In this document: positions 40,927-49,769 of the stretch, piece after piece
Position numbering within the stretch: the first letter of the stretch is position 1
Layout of the letters: each line of letters begins with the position of its first letter
Source of the DNA: an archaeon
GTDB lineage: Archaea; Thermoproteota; Nitrososphaeria; Nitrososphaerales; UBA183
Assembly: GCA_021828185.1 (NCBI GenBank)
Contig: JAKASI010000001.1
Span: forward strand, 372,001 to 436,000
Reading direction: 5' to 3'
DNA: 64,000 nucleotides
Made by a program: the position numbers and the translations under genes
Notes under the pieces: generated by a model
What the model was told of the DNA's origin: nothing
Seen by the model: only the letters and a program-made list of their open reading frames with translations
The model's database searches: none

Positions 40927-41190
40927 ATGGGTTTCCTCCTGGGCAACGGAGTCCCCCACTTCTCCTTCGGCGCCGCAGGCAAGGTCTTCAGGAGCCCGTT
41001 CGGACAGAGGTCGGCCCCCTGGACGAACGTCCTTTGGGGGCTGTCGAACTTCATCGTCGCCACGGTCATTGCCTTCGCCCTAGCATTCTTCGGCGACTAC
41101 GACGGCTTCGCGCTCCCGGTCCTTCTGCTCGGATTCTGGTCGATGATGCTCATGTTCGGGACAGGCATCAATAAGTTCCTGAACGATTAG
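40927..41190 (+). CDS. Small integral membrane protein, 87 aa
   Basis: An 87-residue protein with about three hydrophobic segments. It begins MGFLLGNGVPHFSFGAAGK and continues PFGQRSAPWTNVLWGLSNFI, a pattern seen in a small bacterial and archaeal membrane family of unknown role. The frame is open 12 codons upstream (LFLVWYF), which would complete the first helix, but no ATG, GTG or TTG is there, so the true start is uncertain. It follows the peroxiredoxin stop closely and is probably co-transcribed. Confidence 0.65.
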   Translation: MGFLLGNGVPHFSFGAAGKVFRSPFGQRSAPWTNVLWGLSNFIVATVIAFALAFFGDYDGFALPVLLLGFWSMMLMFGTGINKFLND

Positions 41191-41199
41191 GAGCCCTGC

Positions 41200-41961
41200 C
41201 TACTGAAGCATCGCATCCCCGTCGGCGTCGGGAAGGTCATACCAGCGGGTCCTCTCTCCTATCCTCGCACGCATCTTCCATCCGAAGCTCTTGGGCGCTG
41301 CTTCCATCATCTCGATCAGCTTCTGGATTCTCGACCTCACAACTGCCCGCTCGTCGTCATCGAGGTCTTCGGTCTTCATCAGCAAGGATTCAAGGCTCTT
41401 GTTGAAAGTGGTGTAGATCCCCCAGTCCCTGGAACACAGGTCCGCAATCTCGTCTCCCCTGATGCTGTCCTTCAAGGTCACGTCGAAGTCACGGAACGCC
41501 ACAATCAGGTCCTTGTACTCCTTCTCGGTCTTCTCGACCACCTGCAGCTTGGTCATCAGAAGTTGCGTGATTGGGAGGGTGTAGGTCCCAGCGAGGATGT
41601 TCTCTCTGAAGTTGAACTTGTGGCACATCACGAATTCATCCAAGAAGAGGTCTATCCTGCGCCTGTTCTTCATGTCATAGTAGATCAGCCGCTGCCCCAT
41701 GTTGAGCCTGTTGAACAGCTCCCTCGGCTTGTAACCGAGCGTTTCCATGATTTTCACGATCTCGCGCGAGTCCTCCCTCTTCCCCATCAGGTCGATGTCC
41801 TTGTTCTCCCTGAAGTAGCGAGGATCCATGGAGCTCGGACAGAGCTTCTTGAACGCCAGGCCGCCAAGCAGCCTGAGCCTCACCCCCTTCCGTTCGGCCA
41901 TGTCTATGATCTTGGTCGCGGCCTCTAGCGCATCCGAGGGAACCAACACTAGGCTCTCCAT
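41200..41961 (-). CDS. Nucleotidyltransferase-fold protein
   Basis: A 253-residue protein. The N-terminal part contains RLRLLGGLAFKKL followed by NKDIDLMGKR, the G-G/x-D-x-D pattern of the nucleotidyltransferase fold, and a third acidic position in RRRIDLFLDEF. The C-terminal half is helical. The layout resembles AbiEii-like or MNT-like nucleotidyltransferases. No antitoxin partner is obvious, because the neighbours are a converging membrane gene and a separate small gene. Start ATG 41961. The activity is uncertain. Confidence 0.7.
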   Translation of the reverse strand: MESLVLVPSDALEAATKIIDMAERKGVRLRLLGGLAFKKLCPSSMDPRYFRENKDIDLMGKREDSREIVKIMETLGYKPRELFNRLNMGQRLIYYDMKNRRRIDLFLDEFVMCHKFNFRENILAGTYTLPITQLLMTKLQVVEKTEKEYKDLIVAFRDFDVTLKDSIRGDEIADLCSRDWGIYTTFNKSLESLLMKTEDLDDDERAVVRSRIQKLIEMMEAAPKSFGWKMRARIGERTRWYDLPDADGDAMLQ

Positions 41962-42050
41962 ACAGATGCTTCGAAAGCCGTCATTTGGATTTAAGATGTC
42001 CTTAGCATCGCCGTGAGAAACGGCGTTCTTGGTGTGAAATCAGCCCCGGA

Positions 42051-42371
42051 CTATTGGTCATGCGGCCCGACTCTTCGCGCCCTCGACAACACCCACCTCG
42101 GCTTCTCCCAGAGTTCCTCGGAACCCCCCGCGTTCTTGACCAGGACCCTCCTCCCATCGTCGTCCAGCAGTTCGACCGCCGGGATTTCGGCCCTGAGGCG
42201 GGTGTACTCGGCGTCCGTCATCTCGACCTTCTTCCTCCAGCCGATGCTGGCATGCCAGTCAGCGCTGGTTCCGTCCAGGGAGAAGCGCACCGCCGTCGGT
42301 CCGGCTTCGAAGTAGACCCTGGCATATCTCACCTTCCGGGGGAGCTTGTGCTCGAGCAGGAACTTCATCAC
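42051..42371 (-). CDS. Hypothetical protein, 106 aa
   Basis: A 106-residue soluble basic protein with mixed strands and helices (VRYARVYFEAGPTAVRFSLD, then DWHASIGWRKKVEMTDAEYT). I do not recognise a family. A TTAAT-type box about 20-25 bases upstream (minus strand near 42390-42396) supports a leaderless transcript from ATG 42371. Codon usage matches neighbours. Confidence 0.65.
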   Translation of the reverse strand: MMKFLLEHKLPRKVRYARVYFEAGPTAVRFSLDGTSADWHASIGWRKKVEMTDAEYTRLRAEIPAVELLDDDGRRVLVKNAGGSEELWEKPRWVLSRARRVGPHDQ

Positions 42372-42472
42372 TTTCGCAGTGGCCTCTCCGGGTTATTAAT
42401 CCATGCGGCCTAGCCTTTAAGCCGCGAGGAGGGGGGTCGCAAGAGTGATTGCAGCCTGCGGAAGGTGATTCC

Positions 42473-44221
42473 ATGTCATCCGAGATAGCGGAGGACCTAT
42501 CCAGGCAGACCCGGGACCTCATCACAAGATTCGAAGGGCGTGCCAGCTCATTCTCGCGACGGAGAGATCTCGCACGCCTTACCCTTCCCGTGGAGCCGAG
42601 GGCTGCCGAGAAGGCGGCGCTGGAGTTCTTCGGCGCGGGGGAGCATCTCGCGACAGGAATCGACGGGTCCATGGACTTCGACGAGCGCCTTCAGATGATC
42701 CTGTTCTACGCCAACGCGACCGCATACAGCTCCCCCTTTTCCGTCGGCGATCGCATCAGGTTCGACCTCGGGTCGGCCCACCGGGACTCTCGCCTCGGGG
42801 CTTCGGCCGCAGTCCCGCTCTGGGCTGAAGACCTCTCCAGCGTGGTGAGCAGCGAGCCAGAAATCGACATCGACCTCGAGCACTCCATGGAAAGGATCCC
42901 CAACTCGTTCATGACCCTGGGCGAGCTCTACCTCGCGTACCTCTCTTGCCAGAGATCGAAGTTGGTCTTCCTCGACAGGCCGATGTCGGGGACCTATTCT
43001 ACCCTCGCGCGTGACGCAAGGAACATGATCAGGCGCGGCGACAACCGGCTGGGGAGGTGGTCCGACGAGCACCGGGCGTCCATGCTTGACTTCGATCTGG
43101 CCCTCCGGATCGGGCCCCCGACGGCGCCCGTTCCTACCCGCCCCCGCCATCTGCCGTTCGCCATCCTGAGATCGCTCATCGGCTCTCCGGGGAGCCTGCC
43201 TGAGATCGCCGCCCGACTCGGGACCTCCGACGCTGAAACGAAGCGTGGAATAGGGAGGCTGGTGAAGTACGACAAGCGGCATGACGGGGCAGTCCTCGCA
43301 GACGCGTCCGAGACCAACATCAAGGTCAGGGATGAGCTGCTGGGATACTGGGAGCGCGCCCTCGACCTGGCCATCGAATACTCCGGCGACGTCTTCTCCC
43401 GCAAGAGGCACCCCCTCGCCCTGAAGGGGGACGAGTACCTGACCATCCTGGACGTCAACGCCTTGGCCTTCGTCCTCCTCGAAGGGACGGTCCAACGGGC
43501 CAGGGAAAGCGGGACGCTGCTTGTGGGGATCGCCAAGGATACCACGGCAACGGACGTGTCGCGCGCGATGCTCCCCTATGCGGCTTCGGCAGGTTTCATC
43601 AAGCTGGATTCACCCGCCCCGATGCTGAAGAACGACAGGGCGTTCTTGGCCATACTTAGCGCCGAGAACCCCGGCATATCGACCCCCTGGAGAACGCTGG
43701 GCTACGACTCGGCCTTCTCCACCATGGTCGAAGTCAACCACGAGCTGCGTAGCGCCCGGAAGGTGGTGTCAAGGGAGCAGCTCTTCGTCCGCTCCTACTT
43801 CCAGCTCAGGACGCTCAGGAACGACCCGAGCGTGCGCTCTCAGGTCTTCCTCTTCGACCGGACCTTCGACCCGAGATACGATGCGGGGAGCGTGAGGAGG
43901 TTCAGCGTCAACGAGAGGTCCGGAGCCACCCGGGTCGACTGCTACTTTGAAGGAGGGGACCAGAGCCCACTCTCCAACCTGGTGCTGCACATCCTGTCGA
44001 TGAACGACAACCCGGAGGTCTTCGAGGCCTTCGGCCACAACCAGCTGCTCTACCTGGCAGACAAGGCCGTCAAAGCGGAGGTGAGGATGATGAGGAGCTC
44101 CCTGCGGGGGGTTGCAGACCTCAGGGTCGGAGGGGTCACCAGCAGGCGCAAGATCTTCGGGCTCGCCACTCCTTATAGGCAGCAGCGGGCGGAGGCAGAA
44201 CACGCGAGGATGAGGCAATAG
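42473..44221 (+). CDS. nurA: NurA domain nuclease
   Basis: A 582-residue protein whose start resembles NurA: HLATGIDGSMDFDE holds the conserved metal-binding Asp (D64 from this start), and a second motif region with acidic residues (KGDEYLTILDVNALAF) lies in the C-terminal half. NurA is a 5'-3' nuclease that works with HerA in end resection at DNA double-strand breaks. It is longer than classic NurA (about 300-450), with a middle insert containing a possible winged helix (RSLIGSPGSLPEIAARLGTS). ATG 42473 is chosen for GAAGGTGA just upstream. It abuts herA with no gap. Confidence 0.85.
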   Translation: MSSEIAEDLSRQTRDLITRFEGRASSFSRRRDLARLTLPVEPRAAEKAALEFFGAGEHLATGIDGSMDFDERLQMILFYANATAYSSPFSVGDRIRFDLGSAHRDSRLGASAAVPLWAEDLSSVVSSEPEIDIDLEHSMERIPNSFMTLGELYLAYLSCQRSKLVFLDRPMSGTYSTLARDARNMIRRGDNRLGRWSDEHRASMLDFDLALRIGPPTAPVPTRPRHLPFAILRSLIGSPGSLPEIAARLGTSDAETKRGIGRLVKYDKRHDGAVLADASETNIKVRDELLGYWERALDLAIEYSGDVFSRKRHPLALKGDEYLTILDVNALAFVLLEGTVQRARESGTLLVGIAKDTTATDVSRAMLPYAASAGFIKLDSPAPMLKNDRAFLAILSAENPGISTPWRTLGYDSAFSTMVEVNHELRSARKVVSREQLFVRSYFQLRTLRNDPSVRSQVFLFDRTFDPRYDAGSVRRFSVNERSGATRVDCYFEGGDQSPLSNLVLHILSMNDNPEVFEAFGHNQLLYLADKAVKAEVRMMRSSLRGVADLRVGGVTSRRKIFGLATPYRQQRAEAEHARMRQ

Positions 44222-45979
44222 ATGCTCACAGAGCAGGAAAAGTCGTTCTTCGACACCATGGGCGGGGAGTTCGACGCCAGGCTGAAGCGGAACACGGTAA
44301 CGACGCGGACCTCCAAGAGCGACGGACGGGAGTTGACGGTCTCCAACCCTCTTGCAATCATAGAAGCCAGGTTCAGCTACAAGGTGCTCGACAGGCTGTA
44401 TTTCCCAAGCTTCGTCGCCATCGAGCGGGACGTGGGAGGGGAGAAGAGGTATGTCATGTTCGAAGTGGTCGGGGTGACCCCGACGCACTACCAGCTCTCC
44501 GGGGTCGACTCTTCAATGCCTACCCTGCTTAGGAAGGAGTATCTCGATACGATCAACGACAGCTGGGGCAAGTCCCAGGAGACCTGGATCGACCTAGCTG
44601 CCGTCCCGACAAGCTACTGCGCCAAGATCGGAGGGGGTGGGATGGAGTTCACACGGGCTCCCTATGCGCCTCTACCGGGAGCCAAGGCCTGGCTGCTGTC
44701 GACGCCCGCTGTGGAACGGTTCCTGTGCGTGGATGGAGGCGAGGCGATCGGTACAATGGCTGGATTCAACCTCCCGTTTACAGTGGACATGGACAACCTG
44801 ATACGCTACCACGCCGGGTTCTTCGCCTTCACCGGCAGCGGCAAGTCCAACCTCGCCAGCATGCTGCTCAGGATGGCCCTCAAGCGGGACCCCGGCCTCA
44901 CGGCCGTAGTCATAGACATAGCAGGAGAGTACGCCGTCAACCTGCTTGACCTCCTTGGAGACCAGGCGCGGATGATCACCACCGAGACCTTCGACAACGA
45001 GCAAGAGTTCATCAGCTCCCAGGCCGTCCCGGAGAGCCTAGAGGAGACGGCAGGGAGGAAGGCCGTCGAGCAGGCGCTATCTAAGGTGTGGACAAGGGGG
45101 GTAGACAGGCTCTCCTTGCAGGAGGGGGCGGGGATAGACCTTGCTTGGATACAGCAGCTCCTTGAGAACACGGTCGACAGCGCGAAGGCAGGGGGGACAG
45201 CTGCGAAGATCTCCCTCGCCAAACTCACCATGGAATTCTACGAGAAGGCAGGTTACAGGCCGAGCACAAAGCTGACAGACCTGGACGCCGCATCCAGGAA
45301 GGCGCTCACTGCGCTGCTCACAGATCTGAGCCAGAAGGTTCACGAAAAGTCGGGGCTCAAGTCGGAGACTGACCTGATCCTGGACATGCTCGAATCGGGG
45401 GACTTCGGTTCGACTCTATCGACCCGGCTAAGCCCTGAGAAACTCGCGGAGCAGCTCGCCAAGGGCCAGGCGCCTAGGCTCAACGTCCTCTATCTCCCAG
45501 AACCAATGCAGGCAAGAATAGCGACCGAGCGACTGATTCGGAGGCTCCTGTTCCTGAAGAAGAAGTACGGGAACAAGCAGAGGGTGCTCTTCCTCCTCGA
45601 TGAAGCACAGGAGTACATCCCGGACGAGCACACCGACAGGGAGTACACAACGCAGTCGAACAGGGCCGTAGAGCAGCTCCTGCGGCAGGGGAGGAAGTAC
45701 AGGCTCCACTGCTGGATGGCGACCCAGAGGGTCGCGAGGCTGAACGTGAACGCCCTCCAACAGCTGCACAGCTACTTCGTGAGCACCCTCCCGAGGATGT
45801 ACGACAGGATGGTGATTGCCGACGCCTTCGCCCTCCCCTACGAGGTCCTGGAACGGTCCGCTGACCTGGGGACGGGCGATTGGCTCTTCGTGTCGTTCAA
45901 GGCCGCCAAGCAGAGGAACGTCCCCGTCTTCCTGAAGACCGAGAACAACGAAGCCACGATCGCCAAGAGTCTCGCGTGA
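44222..45979 (+). CDS. herA: HerA-type bipolar DNA helicase/ATPase
   Basis: A 585-residue HerA/FtsK-fold ATPase. After an N-terminal beta-barrel-like region comes Walker A FTGSGKSN (residues 203-210), Walker B VLFLLDEAQEY (455-465), and LLRQGRKYRLHCWMATQRVA as the sensor and arginine-finger region. The middle has a helical insert. HerA forms a hexamer that pumps DNA to NurA during repair by homologous recombination. It starts directly after the nurA stop codon, so the two are made together. MRE11-RAD50 are not in the window. Confidence 0.93.
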   Translation: MLTEQEKSFFDTMGGEFDARLKRNTVTTRTSKSDGRELTVSNPLAIIEARFSYKVLDRLYFPSFVAIERDVGGEKRYVMFEVVGVTPTHYQLSGVDSSMPTLLRKEYLDTINDSWGKSQETWIDLAAVPTSYCAKIGGGGMEFTRAPYAPLPGAKAWLLSTPAVERFLCVDGGEAIGTMAGFNLPFTVDMDNLIRYHAGFFAFTGSGKSNLASMLLRMALKRDPGLTAVVIDIAGEYAVNLLDLLGDQARMITTETFDNEQEFISSQAVPESLEETAGRKAVEQALSKVWTRGVDRLSLQEGAGIDLAWIQQLLENTVDSAKAGGTAAKISLAKLTMEFYEKAGYRPSTKLTDLDAASRKALTALLTDLSQKVHEKSGLKSETDLILDMLESGDFGSTLSTRLSPEKLAEQLAKGQAPRLNVLYLPEPMQARIATERLIRRLLFLKKKYGNKQRVLFLLDEAQEYIPDEHTDREYTTQSNRAVEQLLRQGRKYRLHCWMATQRVARLNVNALQQLHSYFVSTLPRMYDRMVIADAFALPYEVLERSADLGTGDWLFVSFKAAKQRNVPVFLKTENNEATIAKSLA

Positions 45980-46026
45980 GCCGTCAGAACCGGTCTCAGG
46001 CTAGGCCACCCTGGAGGGGCGCTCGC

Positions 46027-47472
46027 TCACTCCAGAGGCCCGGCGCCAACCGGTCCGTGGCTCTCCTTGGGCTTGGTCATGTAGGCAGGTACCGCGGCGA
46101 AGAGGCTGATGAAGCCCAGCAGGAGGAAGAGGCTGTGAAGGGAGCTGACGAAGGCGTCGAGCTCCAAGGGGCTGATGGCGGCGTTGCTCCCTGAGAATAT
46201 CGCCTGCAGCACCGTGGTGGGCACGCTGGCAGCCATGACCGCGAAGGCGATCCCCAGGCTCAGGAGGAACCCCGTGTTCACCAGGGTCGAGGACATCCCC
46301 GACGCGATCCCCCTCCTCGGCGCAGGCGTGGCGTTCATTATCGACCTGACGTTCGGGGCGACGAACATCCCTCCCCCCGCGCCTGCCAGCACCATGGGCA
46401 CGAGCAACTGCGTGTAGTCGGTCGTGTTTCCGAAGGGGAGGAGGCCAAACCAGAAGAGAGCCGCGGCGATTATGAGCAGCCCGGCGGTGGCGAACCCCCT
46501 CGACCCGAACTTGTCTGAGAGGTAGCCGCTGAGCGGGCCGAGGGTGACGAAGGCTAGCGAAAACGGGATCAGCCAGATCCCTGCGGTGAAGGCGCCCAGC
46601 AGGAGGACCCCTTGGAAGTAGAAAACCAGAACGAGGGAGACCCCGCCCCTCGATACCGACGCGAGGAGGTTGCTCGCTATCCCGGCCGCGAAGGCCCGAA
46701 TCTTGAAGAGGGATATGTCCATCATGGGGAATGCGACCCTCGTCTCCACGTAGACGAATGCCCCCATCATCAGGAGGCCGAGCGCCATCACGCCGAGATA
46801 GGCGACGGACCACCCAAGGAGGGCGCCTAGCATCAGGCCGACCAGGAACACGGTCAGTCCCCCTGAAAACAGGACGTTGCCGACAGGGTCGAGTTTCTCA
46901 TCAGGCCTCCGTTCAGATGTGTCCCTCAGTCTGGAGTAGGCCCAGATGGTGGCGAAGGCCCCTACCGGTAGGTTGATCCAGAAGATGGACCTCCAGCCGA
47001 GGAAGGAGCCGGCGAGGACGCCCCCAAGGGCAAGGCCCAGCACCGACCCCACGGTCCCAGCGACCTGATTAAGGCCGAGCGCCTTCCCTCTTTCCGTCGG
47101 CGGGAACACGTCTGTCAGAAGCGCGGCAGAGTTGGAGAAGATGAGGGCTCCTCCCGAGCCCTGCACGAGCCTGAACAGCACCAGGGCGGTCCCGCTGGGC
47201 GCGATGCTGCAAAGGCCCGATCCGATGGTGAAGAGCGCGAACCCGAGGTTGTAGAGCCTCACTCTTCCGAAGATGTCCGACAGGCGCCCGAAGGTCATCA
47301 CAAGAGAAGCCGTCACCAGCACATACCCCATGATGATCCACACCGCGTCGAACGGGCTCGCGTGAAGGTCCGCCGTTATCGTCGGGAGCGCTATCAGAAC
47401 GATATTGGAGTCCAGGACCGCCATGAAGGCGCCGATGGTCGTGTTGGTCAGGACGACGTACTTGTACTGCAA
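46027..47472 (-). CDS. MFS transporter, DHA2 family (14 TM, EmrB/QacA-like)
   Basis: A 481-residue transporter with about 14 helices. The motif D1-like start is AVLDSNIVLIALPTI, motif A is GRLSDIFGRVRLY, and antiporter motif C-like sequence follows in GSVLGLALGGVLAG. These proteins usually export drugs or toxic compounds against protons. TTG 47472 gives the standard beginning. Its 3' end converges on herA. An EamA transporter gene lies upstream in the same direction, 51 bases away, but they need not be one operon. A second DHA2 protein is at 56544-58013. Confidence 0.9.
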   Translation of the reverse strand: MQYKYVVLTNTTIGAFMAVLDSNIVLIALPTITADLHASPFDAVWIIMGYVLVTASLVMTFGRLSDIFGRVRLYNLGFALFTIGSGLCSIAPSGTALVLFRLVQGSGGALIFSNSAALLTDVFPPTERGKALGLNQVAGTVGSVLGLALGGVLAGSFLGWRSIFWINLPVGAFATIWAYSRLRDTSERRPDEKLDPVGNVLFSGGLTVFLVGLMLGALLGWSVAYLGVMALGLLMMGAFVYVETRVAFPMMDISLFKIRAFAAGIASNLLASVSRGGVSLVLVFYFQGVLLLGAFTAGIWLIPFSLAFVTLGPLSGYLSDKFGSRGFATAGLLIIAAALFWFGLLPFGNTTDYTQLLVPMVLAGAGGGMFVAPNVRSIMNATPAPRRGIASGMSSTLVNTGFLLSLGIAFAVMAASVPTTVLQAIFSGSNAAISPLELDAFVSSLHSLFLLLGFISLFAAVPAYMTKPKESHGPVGAGPLE

Positions 47473-47523
47473 TTAGGGGGGTTCCCTTGCGCGGGCAAAC
47501 TGCATGCGGATAAGACTTTGGCC

Positions 47524-48363
47524 TCAGAAGGCGACCGCGATGACGAGGGCGCCGACAATCAAGACTCCGCCCGCAAAGTCAAGCGGCGAAGGAGACTCCT
47601 TCCCGAGAGCCTTCGAGAATATCTGAGTCAAGAGAGGTGAAAGGCTCGTCAGAATCACGGTGAGCGCCACCCCCGTGGTGGATATGGAGTAGACGAAGAG
47701 AGCCGACCCCAGGACCAGGTCGCTCAGCATGAACGCCAGGATGAAGCCGTAGTTCCGCGGGGAGAGCCCCGACGGCCAGACCCTGTAACGCCTGGTGGCG
47801 ATGAACGCCGCCCCGAGGGCTACTGCCGCGGCCGCGTTCCTGGCGAAGGTGACTGCCACGAAATTGCCACCTGCGTTCGTGGCCGCCTGGAGCATCTCCT
47901 GGCCGACGGTCCAGAACACGGCAGCCGAGGTCGCCAACGCGATCCCTTTCGCCCGGGGCTTGCCGTCCCCTCCCCTGGAGAGGCTGAAGATCCCTGCCAG
48001 CACCATGAACGCCGCGATGAGGTTGGAGTACGGGACCACCTGCCCCAGCGCTACGCTTGCTACCTGGACCATCAGGACGTACACATACACGACAGGCGCG
48101 GCCACCGAAGCCCCTGTCTCCCTTATCGAGAGAAGGAAGAGGCTGTCCCCGCAGGTGAGCGTAATCACTCCGGCGACGAGTGCGAGCCCGAGTCCAGCTG
48201 GGTTCCAGAAGAAGAGTGCGGGGACGCCTAGCACCGCAGCCGCGGCCGAGGTCCTGAGCAGGTTGAAGCTCAGGACGTCGAACTTCGCCAGGAAGCCGCG
48301 ATAGTAGATTGGGCTGAAGGCCCAGATGAGAGATGCCACGAGAGCATAGGCCGGGGTGGCCAA
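47524..48363 (-). CDS. EamA/DMT family transporter
   Basis: A 279-residue membrane protein with ten predicted helices arranged as two EamA repeats: ASLIWAFSPIYYRGFLAKFD at the first and a related start near residue 148 (AVFWTVGQEML). The drug/metabolite transporter superfamily exports amino acids or other metabolites. TTG 48363 is favoured because CTAATTAGC lies about 30 bases upstream. No substrate clue comes from neighbours. Confidence 0.85.
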   Translation of the reverse strand: MATPAYALVASLIWAFSPIYYRGFLAKFDVLSFNLLRTSAAAAVLGVPALFFWNPAGLGLALVAGVITLTCGDSLFLLSIRETGASVAAPVVYVYVLMVQVASVALGQVVPYSNLIAAFMVLAGIFSLSRGGDGKPRAKGIALATSAAVFWTVGQEMLQAATNAGGNFVAVTFARNAAAAVALGAAFIATRRYRVWPSGLSPRNYGFILAFMLSDLVLGSALFVYSISTTGVALTVILTSLSPLLTQIFSKALGKESPSPLDFAGGVLIVGALVIAVAF

Positions 48364-48385
48364 TCGCGTAGCCCGGACGTGGGGG

Positions 48386-48559
48386 CTAATTAGTCCGAAC
48401 GGTCTTCCGTCTCAGTGCCTTCACTTCGGCGGCGAGGTCCGCGGGGACCGGCCGGCAGCCGCATGCGACCGAATGTTCAGCGTGCCATTCGATTCTCTGC
48501 AGCCTGGTAGGGCTCGCAGGCATCCCGTGCGCCTTGCGCCACTCTGAGTTGAGTCTCAC
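48386..48559 (-). CDS. Small protein with CGCR motif, 57 aa
   Basis: A 57-codon frame whose GTG overlaps the stop of the CoA-binding gene (GTGA), the coupling pattern used elsewhere in this window. The product contains EWRKAHGMP, RIEWHAEHS and ACGCRPVP, with His and Cys residues spaced so as to bind a metal ion. Similar short His/Cys proteins occur in archaea, but I cannot name the family. Its overlap with the preceding gene and codon bias support translation. Confidence 0.6.
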   Translation of the reverse strand: MRLNSEWRKAHGMPASPTRLQRIEWHAEHSVACGCRPVPADLAAEVKALRRKTVRTN

Positions 48560-48993
48560 TTCTGGGCCATGAACCTGTGCTCTACTCGCATGCACCTGTC
48601 CATCACGTAATCGACCTTGGCGTCAGAGAGTATCTTCTTGGCCTCCTCGTTCTCCAATCCGAGCTGCCCCCAGAAGACGTGGGGCCTGCCAGTCCTCTTC
48701 TTCATCTGCACCACCTGCCTCGCCACCTGGGGGAACTCGTCGGATGGCCTGAAGACTTCGACCACGTCCACGGTCCTGGCTGTCTGTTCCGGGATTTCCG
48801 AGAGCGAAGAGTACGACTTCACCCCGAGTACGCTGTCCGCCGTCGGGTTGACCGGGATGACCGTGTATCCGTGCTCCTGAAGGTACGCCGGCACCGTGTT
48901 GGCCTCCTTCTCGGGGTTCTTGGAGGCACCCACGACTGCGATCGTCCTGTACCTTCGCATGACCTCCTTGGGATCGAGCGTGAACTTCTGCAT
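48556..48993 (-). CDS. CoA-binding (Rossmann) domain protein, YccU-like
   Basis: A 145-residue single-domain protein of the CoA-binding family related to succinyl-CoA ligase alpha. TIAVVGASKNPEKEANTVPA is the nucleotide loop, followed by LQEHGYTVIPVNPTAD, DVVEVFRP and a C-terminal VMDRCMRVEH containing Cys. ATG 48993 is preferred because ATTAAC lies about 25 bases before it and longer forms lack family similarity. It may protect or sense CoA in redox stress; the function of stand-alone copies is not settled. Confidence 0.85.
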   Translation of the reverse strand: MQKFTLDPKEVMRRYRTIAVVGASKNPEKEANTVPAYLQEHGYTVIPVNPTADSVLGVKSYSSLSEIPEQTARTVDVVEVFRPSDEFPQVARQVVQMKKRTGRPHVFWGQLGLENEEAKKILSDAKVDYVMDRCMRVEHRFMAQK

Positions 48994-49090
48994 GGAACGG
49001 GAGTCCTGTCGCCCGTTAATACGGCTGTCGAGGCGATCCTGACGGGCGCAACGCTCTATAACCAGGAGGTGACAGGGATGGCAGCCAGTC

Positions 49091-49252
49091 ATGTTCGGGC
49101 CATTTCTGTCCAACGTGCCCATAAGCACGGCAGACTTCCTGTCTTACATGATGCTCGTGATGGTGGCCATCTACCTCGTCTCAGGGTCCTCCGTCACCTA
49201 CTACTACTGGAAGAAGAACAGACGGATGAAAGCGGCATCATCGCAGCCGTAG
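49091..49252 (+). CDS. Single-pass small membrane protein, 53 aa
   Basis: A 53-codon frame from ATG 49091 to TAG 49252. It has a short N-terminal segment, one strong membrane helix (YMMLVMVAIYLVSGSSVTYY) and a basic tail (WKKNRRMKAASSQP). The basic end follows the positive-inside rule. It lies just before an HTH-membrane protein gene in the same direction and could be part of the same transcript. No family is recognised, and translation is likely but unproven. Confidence 0.5.
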   Translation: MFGPFLSNVPISTADFLSYMMLVMVAIYLVSGSSVTYYYWKKNRRMKAASSQP

Positions 49253-49295
49253 GCCACGCGCATCCTTATCTCACGTTTCAACCGTAGACGGCCGG

Positions 49296-49730
49296 TTGCC
49301 TGAAGCTTCGCGGGAGGCCGTCGAGTATGCCCTCAGGGGGAAGACACTTACCGTCTACCTCTATCTGCTCAGGCACGGCAGGGCGATGGGGGTCAGGGAG
49401 ATACAGAAGGCCCTCGACTTCTCAAGCCCCTCAGTGGCGTTCCATCACCTCGACAAGCTGGTCGAGCTGGGGGTGGTCGAAAAAGACGAGTATGACAGGT
49501 ATGTCCTGACCAAGAAGGTCGACACCGGGATACTTCATTCGTTCGTCAGCATCGCGGGGCTCACCCTTCCAAGGCTAGGGTTCTATGCCGCGTTCTTCAC
49601 CACGATCGCAGGCGCATATGTGTTTGCCAACAGGGGGTCCCTGGACCTCTACGCCCTAATCGGGACCGCGGGCGGGGCCGTGATCTTCTGGTACGAAGCC
49701 TGGCGCGTCTGGAGGAGGAAGCCGTTCTGA
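49296..49730 (+). CDS. HTH-domain protein with C-terminal membrane helices
   Basis: A 144-residue protein. Residues 12-75 form a winged helix (GKTLTVYLYLLRHGRAMGVR, then PSVAFHHLDKLVELGVVEKD). Two hydrophobic helices follow (LTLPRLGFYAAFFTTIAGAY and LYALIGTAGGAVIFWYEAW) with a basic end. This looks like a membrane-tethered transcription regulator of the ArsR/MarR type, a layout found in several archaea. TTG 49296 comes about 30 bases after CTTATCTC. An exported Ser/Thr-rich protein is encoded next, perhaps its sensory partner or target. Confidence 0.75.
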   Translation: MPEASREAVEYALRGKTLTVYLYLLRHGRAMGVREIQKALDFSSPSVAFHHLDKLVELGVVEKDEYDRYVLTKKVDTGILHSFVSIAGLTLPRLGFYAAFFTTIAGAYVFANRGSLDLYALIGTAGGAVIFWYEAWRVWRRKPF

Positions 49731-49769
49731 GAACTAGAACTATCTACCCGCCGGGACGGAGCGGATAGC

